Assembly (NCBI GenBank): GCA_920105625.2
Contig: OV050030.1
Location: forward strand, 423,579,240-423,643,239
DNA length: 64,000 nucleotides
DNA from: Clusia tigrina
Taxonomy: Eukaryota; Arthropoda; Insecta; Diptera; Clusiidae
Direction: 5' to 3'
A model generated the notes under the pieces. The model saw only the letters and a program-made list of their open reading frames with translations, had not been told where the DNA came from and searched no databases. Both the position numbers and the translations under genes were made by a program. Below, in pieces: positions 34,851-46,760 of this stretch (positions within the stretch are counted from its first letter, which is position 1; each line of letters begins with the position of its first letter).

Positions 34851-35243
34851 TGTCAATAGTTAATGCTTTTGATTCTCCTAATCACCGAAAAGCACCCATC
34901 TCGATGGCTTTCAGTTTCACGCTCTACCCGAAAATCGTCAGACGTGTTTCCTGCTCTTGACTTTCTATACTATTTTCGTTTGTATCTTATCCGCATATCT
35001 AGTATATCCTCCATTCTATTCTGTTATATCCTCCATTCTATTCTACATTACCTCATTCTCTCATAGAAACACTTGAAACACAAACCCCTAATTGTTGTAC
35101 ATTTATTGCACAGTCAACAGTATATGCAGAGTTTATCTTGTACACGAATCATAATTATATGTACGTAAATATCTTCTATATCTAATGTAAAAAAAATAAT
35201 GTATATAATATAATAAATATCGAAGGACCTTTTTAACTCAATA

Positions 35244-35445
35244 GTGTATTATTATGTATTAGAATCAGTTGTATTGAGAATGGACAGTGTACATTCCTTA
35301 TCCCTGGAGAGTCTTCTGAGGTTCATAAAAGAGTCAAAATATTTGAAAAGGTGTAACTTCTCTTCCTTTTCTTTACACAAATCCTCTGTCCCCTTCTACT
35401 TCCAATCTTATACTGCAATGGGCGTCACTTACCTGAGTACTTGAA
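35244..35445 (+). mobile_element. Possible LINE ORF2 terminus
   Basis: The frame 'MDSVHSLSLESLLRFIKESK' resembles the last residues of Jockey-type ORF2 proteins (a Leu-rich stretch ending in a Phe-Ile-Lys motif). There is no zinc knuckle, so support is thin. Confidence 0.3.
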
Positions 35446-36955
35446 GACCTCTTTCTATGGCGGTTCTCCCCCCTAAAGCAATTCTATCAATCTATCTACA
35501 TATTTATTACCTACAGAGTTATCTGAATATCTCTGTTAATCCTGCATCCATCTCTGGCTGAGAGGTCTTTGCAGTATACTTACTAGACTAGTTTCCAATA
35601 TTAAGGCACAGTGCATCAAATACCTACATATGTAGTCACAATAAAATTACTGAAACATCAGTAAGACAGACTGGGTTAAATTCAGTTTCAGCAGACCGCT
35701 GAAAGTTAGCACACATGCTGGAGAATTTGAAAGGAACATGACATTTTTACACATGTCTCGCTATGAATGGAATGATCATCTGCTAGATTTAAGTGCCAAA
35801 TGTTTTAAAATCATTTGATCGTGATTGTTGTATGCTATTATATCACTATCCTTTAAGTACTCGTCTTTCATATGTTCTCTATATACGAAAAGGACAACTT
35901 GTTTTGAAGGGCGGATCTCTGCAACCAGAACCACAGTCAGAATTGTTCGCATAACCGATCAATTACAGATCAAACGCAAATATGATTGTATCTACCATCA
36001 AAAGCTATCTTCATTTATATAAAATAGGAACATATCCAATGTTTCTCATAGATGAACTAGGTATGAGTGCGCGATGATTGTTCACATCACCTTCGCTTCC
36101 TCCTTGGTTGCTACGCGCAACTCCACACAATTTCAGTTTTTTATAATAAATGCTACACAATCGCACTTTTGTCATCAATTTCAAAACTCTTTCAGCTAAC
36201 ATGCCATGCCATGTGATTTGACCTTTTTCAACTGTGTTCGAGACTAAGAAATGACGACACACACACTTGCCCACAAAGGAACAGGGCGCACGTACTCTTC
36301 ACATGCCAAAAGTAATAAAAATTACGGCAGAAGAAAAAATGATTCGAATTTCAACGGAATCGCATGTGAAAAGCTGAACTAAGCCGCGCAATGAGATGAG
36401 ATAAATTCAAATTCCGACTTTTCTATTGAATGGAATTGTATTAGTGTAGCGTAGAGGGGGTAGGGCGGGCGAATCCCAACAGCCCAGACACATAAGAAGA
36501 CTCTTGTGTACTCGCAGCATAGCAAAAGTTGGCGGGTGAGTGGTATTTAAACAATTTTTATAATGATCTCAAAACAAATACGAGAGCTGGCGCATAAATC
36601 TATTGCAACGGCACACTAGTACACTAAGAAAATACTTTGAACTTAACTGTTAATTGCCGATGATAGCGGTGAATTTATTTTGACATTTCCGAATAATGCT
36701 AGAAGGGAAAATTATGGCACAGTTGCTTTTAAGTATTTTAGAATCAAATTGAAAGGCACTGAACAAAGTTACTGACAATCCTTCTAGTTACTCGTGAAGC
36801 CAAGGCGTAACGGTGTTCAGCTTGATTGGTAGCTGTGGTGCTAAATGGAAGTGGTTTCAATTGGGCCTGGGTAGCAGATTATGCAAATGAGACGAGGCAG
36901 TCAACGAGCCAACAACAGTATGGTAGCAAACAGACAGCAGCATGAACTGGGGGTC
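35446..36955. other. Gene-free interval
   Basis: No recognised feature. About 36240-36920 is repeat-free and slightly GC-richer than the rest. Confidence 0.35.
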
Positions 36956-36959
36956 ATCT

Positions 36960-37246
36960 GCACAGAGGGTTAAGGCATAAGTTGAGCTGTAAGTGTAAGT
37001 ACTCGACCTACAAAGTTGTATATTGACCTATAAATTGCATTATTGGAAGCCCTCCTGCAGCACCCTAACACTCATTTCGATTTGCATACACCAACCAGTC
37101 ATCCAAGCATCTCCGCTTTGTTGCAAACGTTGCCCTCATGGAAAAATCCCACTCATTTATGCACAGATATATTCACAGAATACTTATTTATGCGGCATGC
37201 ACCCGCAATTATACCCAACTGCCTCATTTTCCTGATATGTCTATTA
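36960..37246 (+). repeat. Duplicated segment, copy 2
   Basis: Matches the left palindrome arm (cacagag(g)...ttaaggcataag...gtactcgacctaca) and then the unique part of copy 1 without the inverted arm. Differences are scattered substitutions and small indels, so the duplication is not recent. Confidence 0.9.
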
Positions 37247-38229
37247 GTCGCTGCTCAAATTATGCATAAAGGCCTGCGTTGGCTGGTTTGGTGTGGAATT
37301 GTCATGGTTCGCACCGCATAACGTCACTTGGGCCGCACCATGGCATTCATTTTTACTGCCTCCATTCGCGTTATGAGGCATTTGTTTGAAAGCCATCCAA
37401 AAACAATTAATAATCGCTGCAATTTTGTATGCATCCATGTCATTGATTGTGAGTGCTCTGGCGTGTTGCTGGCCCCCTAATGTAGCCGCCCCATTTGACT
37501 TGCCGTCTTGCCTGTCAGCTCCGTGCATCGCGGTTCGACGCGTTGATGCCGCTCAGTTAATTAATCACATTAAAATTTTTAATTTATTGCAATTGAATTT
37601 TGTGTTTTGACGTTAATTAAACTCTTCGTATGCGTTGCCAATATTCTAGAACTTATCGGTGGGAGGGTGCGGGCGTGTGTTTACACAGTATGCTTAGCAT
37701 AGGTATGACTCAACCTGTGGCATGCTTGAACTTGAGCGACAGGCAATTCGTGCTGCAGCCGCCGCTAGTCTCGCGTTTGTTTTGCATTTGGGGTTTTTCA
37801 AATATGGCTATTTTTATATGAATTGAAAGCGGAGTCCGTGTGGAAAATGCGGTAATAAACTGAGCGCCGGTGCCAACAGGAACTAAACGCTTAAAAATTC
37901 ACTCAGTACTTACCAACTAAGCATTTTTTAATTGCAGTGATTTGCTGGTAATTTATGTAATTTCTTTGAATGCAACTTTCTTGACAGTTGTAATTACCCA
38001 GAAGGAGGAGCTTCTTGTTTTCAGTTTGATCAGTTTTTATATCCGTTTTATGCTAATTTAAACACAGGTGTTCCGTTTGGTTTCATGATTTTTATGCAAT
38101 CGATACTTGTTTTAAATGACAATGGAAATCTAACGGCATTTAACTGAAATTAAATATAAGCATTCCAAAGCCAATCGGTCTGTGTCAGTCACAATACAAC
38201 AAGGAAACAGTGAAGCAGAATTGTTACCT
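37247..38229. other. Gene-free, repeat-poor interval
   Basis: Contains several homeodomain-type TAATTAA/TTAATTAA cores near 37556-37618 and a GC-richer section 37310-37560. Frames on both strands overlap and carry no domain. Candidate conserved noncoding DNA; composition only. Confidence 0.35.
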
Positions 38230-38239
38230 TTTTGTTTGG

Positions 38240-38500
38240 CACACTTCCGTAAGAGGGCTGAAAGCGTATTTGCCTAAGGAGCCCGTTCTACTTCTAGCTG
38301 GAGCCGGGCACCTACAGAAGAGATGTTCCATAGTCTCCTACAGAAGAGATGTTCCATAGTGTCCTCCTCATCCCAACAGCTAATGCAGTATGCATGAGAG
38401 AATACTCACAGCCTGAGAGCATTCCTGTCGAATAGCCAATGTCCAGTTATACAAGCCACGACCTTAGAGATATCCTCTCGCGACAGGCCACTTCGAGTCT
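38240..38500 (-). mobile_element. LINE fragment with zinc-knuckle end and a 26-bp internal duplication
   Basis: Minus strand reads 'GLSREDISKVVACITGHW' then 'CISCWDEEDTMEHLFC', the region after RNase H and the CCHC knuckle. The segment 'ctacagaagagatgttccat' + 'agt(c/g)tc' is present twice in tandem at about 38312-38363, breaking the frame. Confidence 0.78.
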
Positions 38501-39904
38501 GCTTAGGTAGAATGATGTGAATTCCAAAGTCGTGAATTCTTCTTGGTAAACAGGACATACCCTAACCCAGACTAAAACGTAACAATTTCCAAATTTTATA
38601 CAATGTTATAAAAATTTTACTTTGTTATCCTGGTTGATAGTTTACACTGGGTCCGCTGAATTGAGTAGGGTTGCATCTCACAATAATACGAAGAATAAAT
38701 AATCTCAGAGGCTGTTAAACTTATATTTCTGCAGGTATTATAAATAATTTTTAAAGAATCAATTCATAGAGAAGAAATTGCTTTTCATTGACAGAATTCT
38801 GATGAGGACAGTGGCGTGTTGGAAATTGTTGTACGATCTGCCAAAAGGTTTTTTACAATTCTAATAATTAAATGCTAAATTGCAATAGTAGCGAAAGCTG
38901 ATTAGTGATGTGATATATTACCCTACAGCTCCGATGCAAACACTTCATCAAAGATATAAGAATTCTAAATTTGGTTTAGAATAGTCCCCTCTATATAAAT
39001 AAATATAAAGCAACATCAATTTTGACCTACGGTGCACAGAAGTGGAATAGTACAGCACTCTCTAACATACAAACATTTCATAAATACAATCCAGGCTACT
39101 CAGAATTACAGGAAAATCCCAATAAACATAATGATCTTCAAGAGTCAAAAGTTCAAGAAGGAATAGGCACATCAAGTAAGGAGTACCCTTGGAATCTAGA
39201 AAACCACCCAATCGAGTTAGCTCGAAATTTGTTGCTGAATTCCGGAACCAAAAGATTAGGAAGAAATAGAAATATATAAAATAATATAAAATATAAAGAG
39301 AATATAATATTAAATATGAATGAGTTATAAATTATTTGCCGCAACTTTTATCAGAATATTTGTTCTGACTTTTAGCAAAAGAACATTGAAGTAAGTGCTC
39401 GTATTAGCGATATAAGATAAGTATTGTCAGTTTCCCCAATGAAACGTACAATAAAAAATTTGTGGATAAATAAAAATAAACAAATTAAAGTAAGGATATA
39501 ATATTAGAAAAAAAAATATAAACCAATAGAACACAGTCATGCTCTAGCAAAGAGAATTCGGAAGCGTGATTAACTTACATGATCCGGCTCTCATGCACAC
39601 CCGGAGGAAATACTTGGGATTTTTCCAGGGCTCTGCCAATGATGTGAAACCTCTGGAGCCAAAACTTGTCATCACGTTTAACCAGAAGATAGGACACAAA
39701 GATGTACTTTGAACCTCTGAGGGGGGGCACAATAGATCGAAAGGTCGCGGTGCTTAAATCCCCTACACACAATAATAATAATAATAATACATGACTTAAT
39801 TCTGGAATGTAGGTATTGAAATCCAAGGAAAATGTGTCGTGAAAATTCAGTGGAGATAAGTCTTGAACAAAACAAGTTCTGAGTCCAGTTTGTTATAAAA
39901 TAAT
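38501..39904. other. Gene-free interval with one repeat relic
   Basis: About 38780-38860 shares 'ctgatgaggacagtggcgtgt' with the SINE candidate near 5690. The stretch 39575-39830 has an open minus-strand frame ending GVHESRIM; I do not recognise it, though it could come from a mobile element. Confidence 0.35.
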
Positions 39905-40018
39905 ATATAAAATCACAGAAGCCTGCCCCAATTATGGTCTCAAACATGCTTCTTTCTAAATATCTTCGAGTCGAACTCATTATAATATATATAATATAAT
40001 ATAATAATAATAATATAA
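39905..40018 (+). mobile_element. Truncated tRNA-derived SINE with AT-rich tail
   Basis: Starts within the head ('gcctgcccc'), then 'atggtctcaaacatgcttctt', 'atcttcgagtcgaa', and jumps directly to an 'ataatataataataata' tail. The second half of the body is deleted. Confidence 0.65.
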
Positions 40019-42859
40019 AATCACGAAATTTGTTGAAGGATTCTAAGTAAAAGGTAACAAAAGTATATGTGGAGGAATGTATTGATATTGATTGAGTTGA
40101 TATGTGATTACACTAATGGAATAATGCAACTGAGTGAACTGAAACTTTTCAAACTTTTGGAACATTTTAAAGAACCTATACTGTATGCGTCAAACCGATT
40201 ATCCAGAATCGCACAATGATCCATACAGACAATCACAACCACGACTCACGACTGACTAAGTACCTCATTCGAGTAATGAAGTAAAAGAGCGTATTGGCCA
40301 AGTCAATGAACTACATACTCATATGTCAGTACAATATACAACGATCAGACTTTTGTAGGAAGATCGGCAGATACAGACTTCTGAAATCTTCAAAAGCAAT
40401 AGTTTTTTTTTTTTTTGGTTGAGAATCAAGAATGTGAATATTATTATGTTGATGTGTGAAAGTTGTTTCTTTGGACTGTTGTCATTTTAAGATGGGAATA
40501 TATCTATACAGGATACATTAAGTACAGGAATAATAAGTATCCATTTTTGTTCTCAAGTTTGTTGTGAAGCTGTTAATTTCAAAAGATGCTTCTGCGAAGA
40601 CCCCATTAATTTATAAATGGAATATTACTATATTAGAGGATATTCCCTATATGGGACTTTACTGGTAAAAGGTACAATAGTACTACAGCTAATGTAAGCT
40701 TACAATGCTATGGGGTTCTACCAAAGGGGGGATAACCTTAGAAACCCAAAACACACAGTGATACTAAGAATCGACAGACTGAGTACAACATAAGCTTGTG
40801 GTTGGAGTGGAGCCAAATAAAGGGGGTTGGAGCTGTTTCCTCTATAATATCTACAAAAACCCTAAGCGAGGAAACTTACTCTATAAGTACTGAATGTTAT
40901 TCCAAACATTGGAATTACTTCTGTCATTAAATTTCACAACGTTGTTGCAGTTTGGTCAACGCTGGTATACCCCACAGCATAATATATACTTCTTTCTGAT
41001 TACTTGTCACTTAGCCTGAGGTAATTTAAGTGGTATTTCTTCCCCGAGAAACACCTGACCTTCTTCCCTCACATTATTTACAGTTATCCAGCTAAGTTAT
41101 TATGGGAGTATGAAGCCTAAACACATCATCACTAATCTATAAGTTCACAGAACTGTATCGAAAAAGTAAATTAGTTGTTCATGATATCGAGTAATTTATA
41201 TAAACTGAAGCAAAGTTAAGCAAGCTTTGGAATATTTCTCTAAGTAACATACAATTTTGTATACAATCATTCATTAACATTTGTATCCAATTAATACGGT
41301 CTCTTTAGATGCATTTAGAAAATCTCGTTCACAGTCCAAATATCGCCTTGCGCACAGTTGAAAATCGAACTTAGTCCATGCTCCCTTCACTTTTCCAATC
41401 GCAAACCTCGAAACACCCGCACCTACTTCAATTAGCAGATAAAATTATGTTCTTCTGTTGCACTTAAACTGATTTCCGCTGTTACACTGCACCGAGGCAT
41501 CCACCTTCCATGATCTCGAGAAGAGTACAGCGAGTACAAATCCACGATAGACGTCAAAACGTTGGCACTATCTTGACACATCTCGAACAAAATAAGACAA
41601 GAAACTTCGACTTTTTGCAGTTTTCACAATTTCTTGTCTCTTTTTATGATCAAATTTATGCGAGTCGAATGTGAATGTAAACAGACAGGTAGAAGAGGTA
41701 AGTTAAATGCAGCATGGAGCGTAAAGTGTGCAGTGTGCAGCATGCAGTATGGAAGTTGGGTAGTTCCACTGCCACACACACAAATCAAGAGATTTTATTA
41801 TTGAAAGACGCTGTCGTAGAAAGCGGACGGATAGACTACCCACCTACCTGTGCCTACCAGTCTTACACGGCACAGAATTTTTATTTCATTTTCCATTTGG
41901 CTTTTCCTGCAAGTCTGGCTGCTTCTTGCCACGGTTGGCAGCAGACGCTGGCGTCTAGCAGTAAAAAATATATGCCCTGCGGGCTGGTGTGGTAAATTTT
42001 GATTTGATGGTTATTTGACAATCGTTAGCAATGGATTTCAATTGCTTTATGTCTGCGAACTGTTAGCATTGTATCACTTCAGACACACACTCACACATTC
42101 ACACAAAGCCACAGGCACACATACAAAGCACACACTCATACATCCAACCAAAAGCAACACATACACTTAAAATTCTTCTCGGTGGTAGTTGGGCAATTCA
42201 ATGCAGTTCTGCAATTTATTGGAATTTCAGGTATTTCGTCGGCTGTTTTCTGTGATTGAAGAAGCCACTTTTTTATTGCTACTGCACTCGTATTGGGGAC
42301 TTCAATTGCTGCCAACCTGTTGATGATGATCTGTAAAGCAACTGATCCGTAGACCGTTGAGTTAAACATGCATGTAGTGGTTTATTGACAAATCGTGCTC
42401 TCCGCTTTGATTGGTCTTCATGATCACGCTTCAGCTGGAATTTGCATATTATTTCGTGGGCAAATATCTGGCGGCCACACATGTTGCTCCTGCCATTACC
42501 TGAACAAATAGTAAAATGACTTTTCGGTTATAATAAATCTTTACAATGTGGCAGAGTTCCATTCGGAGAATTACATGATTGGAAAATTTCGGTAAAGTTC
42601 GAGATTTCGAAAATGTGTAGAAACGTATTGGTGAACAGATCAATAGAGTAGAGAGAACTTCATGATATATAATTGCTGCTGACACTGCTTAACTTTATAT
42701 ATTAAACCAGAGTCCTTAGTAGTTATTGAAGATATATGAGATTAGATGAGATTGTAGTCAGAGCGGGAACTAGTCACCAAGTCACTGGGGTCAAATCAAC
42801 CTATTGTGACACCCTCTATTTTTACAAATGCTCTCCGAGTCAGTATTCATTACGAATTC
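40019..42859. other. Gene-free interval
   Basis: No gene recognised. Poly-T of 14 at about 40406. 41320-41560 and 41700-42300 are GC-richer and repeat-poor, apart from CA-rich simple sequence at 42083-42143. Confidence 0.35.
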
Positions 42860-43390
42860 AGAGATTTATTTAGGAGATTTGTCCGCAATATCTGACGGTT
42901 CTAGGAAATGGTTACCTAAGTAACGTAGCCGGGTCCATATGAGATCATTACAATGACAAAGCGGATGCTCAGATGTTTCCTCCTCTTCGTTGCACAACCA
43001 ACAGAGGTAATTTTGAGTGATCCTGATATTGTATATCATTACTCTACAGTGATCAGTCAAAAGTTCCGTGACAATGCGAATACCTGAACGAGTCAAGCTC
43101 AGTATCTCATTGGTGCTCTTAAGAGAATGGAATGGCATGAGTTTTAGCTACCCTAATAACTTTTGTTTCCATCCAACATTGGTGCGATATTTTTCTAGCA
43201 TTTCCTTAATTTCGTACTTTGTGCAGCTCCAAGGTAAACCAGAGAATGATACGGGTCCAGCAAAGCTACTGGCTGCCCATTTGCTAGCTAGCTCATCTTC
43301 CTCTTCGTTCCCCACGTTCCCACTCTGCCCTGGTAGATGGACTCTGTTTTTTACTGCTAGTCTCTTCAGTAGAAGTGTGCAATCTCAAAT
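42860..43390 (-). mobile_element. Jockey/I-type LINE fragment: RNase H end and zinc knuckle
   Basis: Minus strand: 'HLPGQSGNVGNEEEDELA', corresponding to the usual VPGHxGxxGNExADELA of RNase H with the catalytic His replaced by Gln. Then 'LTDHCRVMIYNIRITQNYLC' and 'CWLCNEEEETSEHPLCHC' (CCHC knuckle), ending DIADKSPK. At least one stop separates the parts. Inactive. Confidence 0.85.
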
Positions 43391-43514
43391 TGGTTTGGAT
43401 TTAATTTCATTGAAGATATATATTGGAAATATAATGGGAATGTTTACAATTGTACCTAAAGGACTTCCAGTCATGATCTGTGCCATTAATTATGCATAGT
43501 TTTTTAGATATATC

Positions 43515-43656
43515 GGGTCACTCAATACGAAACGAATAACACTTACTGAATATTCTACGAATACTTTCATGGTGGTCCCTGAAACACATACAAAAATAAT
43601 ATGTTCCCTGACTGTGGAGAGCACCTGCATGAATATTCGTTTCGTATTGAGCCACC
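43515..43656. mobile_element. 142-bp inverted-repeat element (MITE)
   Basis: Ends share 'ctcaatacgaaacgaata' in opposite orientation, at 43521-43538 and 43634-43651, with related flanks ggtca/ggtgg. The interior has no ORF. A target duplication is not clear, so superfamily is undetermined. Confidence 0.75.
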
Positions 43657-43916
43657 TTCTCGGTATCCTTACTCATATTTGCTTCATAATCATCAACATT
43701 TCTTCATTCATTCTCCCTAAGAAAACATTTTCATCTTGAATAGTTTCTCCACGGAGCTTCGATACAATTCTACAATATGTCAGATTTTTTTATATATTTC
43801 CATCATTTATACCCTCGATTTGTGTAAGTGGGAGTATCCTGAACAGGGCAATAAATGTAAAAAATCGGCTTGCCTATCACTGACTAGCATATGTACTCGT
43901 ATGTGAATGCCCCTGA

Positions 43917-44235
43917 GTCAAAGTAAGGTACCATAGCTATTTATCTTCAGATGCCATCTGTCGATTTTGTGGAGAAAGCGACGAAACCTCACTGCACCTG
44001 ATCACAGACTGCGGACCATTGGCACACAATAGACTCAGGTGTTTTGGAGATTATATCTTGGATATGAGCAAGATCCCTCATCTAGATTCCTCCAAAATAT
44101 ATGAATTCCTGTCGAAAATTAACCTGACAGAAGATTTATAGATGAGACTATCCTCATCTTTCAAATAAATGGGGGCATCACAATAGATCTTTCAGGTAGC
44201 AGTGTATAACACCCCTAAATATATTTATCTATCTA
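43917..44235 (+). mobile_element. LINE ORF2 terminus with zinc knuckle and 3' UTR
   Basis: Plus strand frame reads 'RYHSYLSSDAICRFCGESDE', 'TSLHLITDCGPLAHNRL', then 'YEFLSKINLTEDL' and stops at 44138-44140. The CCHC knuckle and short Leu-rich end fit Jockey/I elements. The 3' UTR contains 'gggggcatcacaatagatct' and ends in a TATC-type tail at about 44221-44236. Confidence 0.85.
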
Positions 44236-44239
44236 TGAC

Positions 44240-46300
44240 TACTGGTAGCTGCGAGAGCTGCTGTTGTGGCCTTTTGCTCCTCAGGCAACCATAGGAGTTA
44301 TTATGATACTGGGAACTGCACAAACTTATTATCACAAACTTCTTGGATTATTGGATGGAAGACTTCAGCCGGTTCCTTGCAGTGTCCTTTACGAAAGCTG
44401 CTGTTATTCTACTATTATGATATGATTTTGTCGTCTTTGTATAATAGTCTTCAAGTAAGCTTCTGGAGTGCTGAACTGAAGAGATTCGAAATGATTTGTA
44501 CTTTCCAATACTAATGATTCCAGTCGTAATGTTTATGCATATAGCAAAGAACCGCCTGGGACCTGTTTGGGGTGGTGCTGCCGTTTTTGAAGTTAACTCC
44601 AAATGTTGACTGTGTATTTTAGTACCGATGTGGTTCAAGCTTGCCGCTTGTTATAAGTTTCCTCCAATGTGGATTTGCCGCCAACTCAAATTGATCATCA
44701 ACAGGCCGAGGCCAAAATTCTTCTCTGCCATTGCTGCAGATTCTTTATGTGCTTACACTATTCGCTCTGACAAGTAAGTCTGTGACAAAGCATCGAAGCA
44801 CCAAACAGAATAGTTGAACACCTGCTTGCTTGTCCTCTGAATATCTGTGTACTCGATACTATTTAAGTATCAAAGATAAAGGAATGAATTTTCATCTCTT
44901 AAAGAAATGTCGAGCACAAACATTGCCAGACGGTGGGTCTCTCCTTCATTAACATGCTCCAGTAGCTAAGTCAGACAATTCCATTCCTATTCATTATATA
45001 TCCATATGAAATTGTCACTTTCTGCACCTGACCTTGTTGAGGAATTTCATGAGCGTATTCAGCACCGATTCCAAGAATTGCACAAAAATCTCTCAGCTGG
45101 CGGCTTTAATGACGAATTTCTTCTAAATTTTATATTATTTATTTTTTCAGAACATTTTTCTCCGGCTATTTTTATGTATGTTTGCCTCACAACTGAAACA
45201 ATAACAAAATCCATTACGGAGATTTATAATGGAAATCTGCTGAAATGTCGCCAATAAACGGGAGGATGTTTTCCGTGGGGAAGCTCGTTATTAAGTATAT
45301 TTATTTAAATCTGTGCGCTTAATTCTCAATTAATTCGCAAGAATCTTTTAATAGATATCGCAACATATGTGGCCACCAGCTATGAAAGCCCGCAACGTTC
45401 AGAAAGAAATGAATATAAAAGTTTATAGCGGTCGTAAATTCAATGCTGACATAGAATCTTATAAAACAGAAAAAAATTAAAAACAATAAGAAAACAAACA
45501 GGCAAAAAACGCGAAACAAGCGTAAATTAAATTTTGGAAAAGACAATAATATTCGAATCGTTTATAATACGTTGATAAGCGTCGCAGAGCGCTGCCGTTG
45601 CTGCGTCTCGCTTGCACTTGGCACAAAGGAGAACTCGATAGTGTTTCAAAACGAAATGATTCTCCGTTGGATTTTCATTACGAAATTTCAGTTCCAAGCA
45701 CACCCACTAACACGCCAACACAAGCAACCGCACTCCTTTGTGGACGAGTGTGCTGTGCCTCTGTCGTTCCAACGGACTTGCTACAATTTGTTGACAAATA
45801 GGAAGAAATCGGTTTCTAGGCTACACTGACAATAATTCCATTGAGAGTAAATTGGTCGTTTATAGACAGATCATACCTAAAAAGAGAGTTAACAGCTCCG
45901 GAACTGTGGACATAAACATCCTATAATACCACAAAACTGTTCAATCCTAGTGGAGGTCAGGGTTTCAAGAATGATTCTAGGGGAGGCATAAGCCAAGCAC
46001 GACACAGGAATTCTTCAGGCATTAAGTACATACTTTCTTGTATGTGAAGGGTAAGCTGGTAATGTATCCATGGATATCATACTCTTCAAGACTCATTTGG
46101 AATAGTCACATAGAAATAATAAGTGCAGGGGCAAACATTTGAATGAGTCTTCAAGTCTTTAAGGGAAAACTAAAACCATAAATTGGTGGGCCTTTATAGG
46201 AACTTAGCACTGGTCGATATAAGAGGAACTTAGGAGTGGTCGATATAAAGGAAAAAGTAGTGGTCGATGTGGAGGGAAATACCGATTTCTAAGCATATTG
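44240..46300. other. Gene-free interval
   Basis: No recognised gene or repeat. Around 45560-45800 is less AT-rich with frames on both strands but no domain. Confidence 0.35.
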
Positions 46301-46309
46301 ATAAACTAA

Positions 46310-46414
46310 AATTTTGTTATCCTGCCACGGAAATGATCTCAAAATGGTTCTTTCTAAAACGTTTTCTCTTCAAGTCGAAACCCCTAGTGGCTAGGTCTCA
46401 GTCCCCTAGCTATT
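46310..46414 (+). mobile_element. Truncated SINE facing tail-to-tail with the next copy
   Basis: Internal SINE sequence ('cctgccacgg', 'tctcaaaatggttctttct', 'tctcttcaagtcgaaa', 'ctcagtcccct') without head start or tail, joined directly to the inverted copy that follows. Confidence 0.75.
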
Positions 46415-46760
46415 ACACTATAATTAATTATGACTGCAAGGGGTTGGGAGGTACCGCACAGGCACTCTGCGTCTAAGTGGTAACTATACTTGGCTTGGGG
46501 AGTCAGTGCGTGTGCGCTGCCCCATCCGTGGTATCACAATGGCCTATTATGATACGCCTAAGTGTGCTTCTTGCTGCCACTCCAACCCAAGCCTGAGGGG
46601 TTGGGGGAATGAGTACTAGCTACGGTGGCTTTCAACTCGAATACAACCAGATTTGTTTCAAAAGAAGCATTTTGAGAAAAAGCCCGGGGCAGGATTTGAA
46701 CTTGCGACCCTCTGAGTGTGACTCTAGCTTGCTTACCATTAGACCACAGAGGACGGCATA
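46415..46760 (-). mobile_element. tRNA-derived SINE split by a 147-bp retroposon
   Basis: Minus-strand copy. The head at 46683-46757 reads 'gtcctctgtggtctaatgg' with box B 'gcaagttcaaatcctgcccc', the body is at 46608-46680, and the 3' part 'gcagtcataattaattat' lies at 46418-46440 on the far side of the insertion. The two halves rejoin precisely when the insert and one target duplication are removed. Confidence 0.88.
46449..46595 (+). mobile_element. 147-bp retroposon inserted in a SINE, 10-bp target duplications
   Basis: Flanked by 'aggggttggg' at 46439-46448 and 46596-46605. Contains 'agtcagtgcgtg', 'gtggtatcacaatgg' and a CCAACCC-like end. No ORF. Shares its core with 23781-23930 and with the 3' end of 47964-48429. 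Confidence 0.88.

Noticed and set aside
37023..37321. Plus-strand frames of 70 and 92 codons
   Set aside because: They overlap a duplicated segment whose other copy at 34449-34677 has indels breaking both frames; no sign of selection on protein.
45319..45546. Hydrophobic minus-strand frame, possible membrane peptide
   Set aside because: AT-rich composition alone yields Phe/Ile/Leu; no homologous feature, splice context or neighbouring exons.
46683..46757. tRNA gene on the minus strand
   Set aside because: Boxes A and B are good, but the acceptor ends do not pair, and the sequence continues into a body shared with nine other copies, so it is a SINE head.
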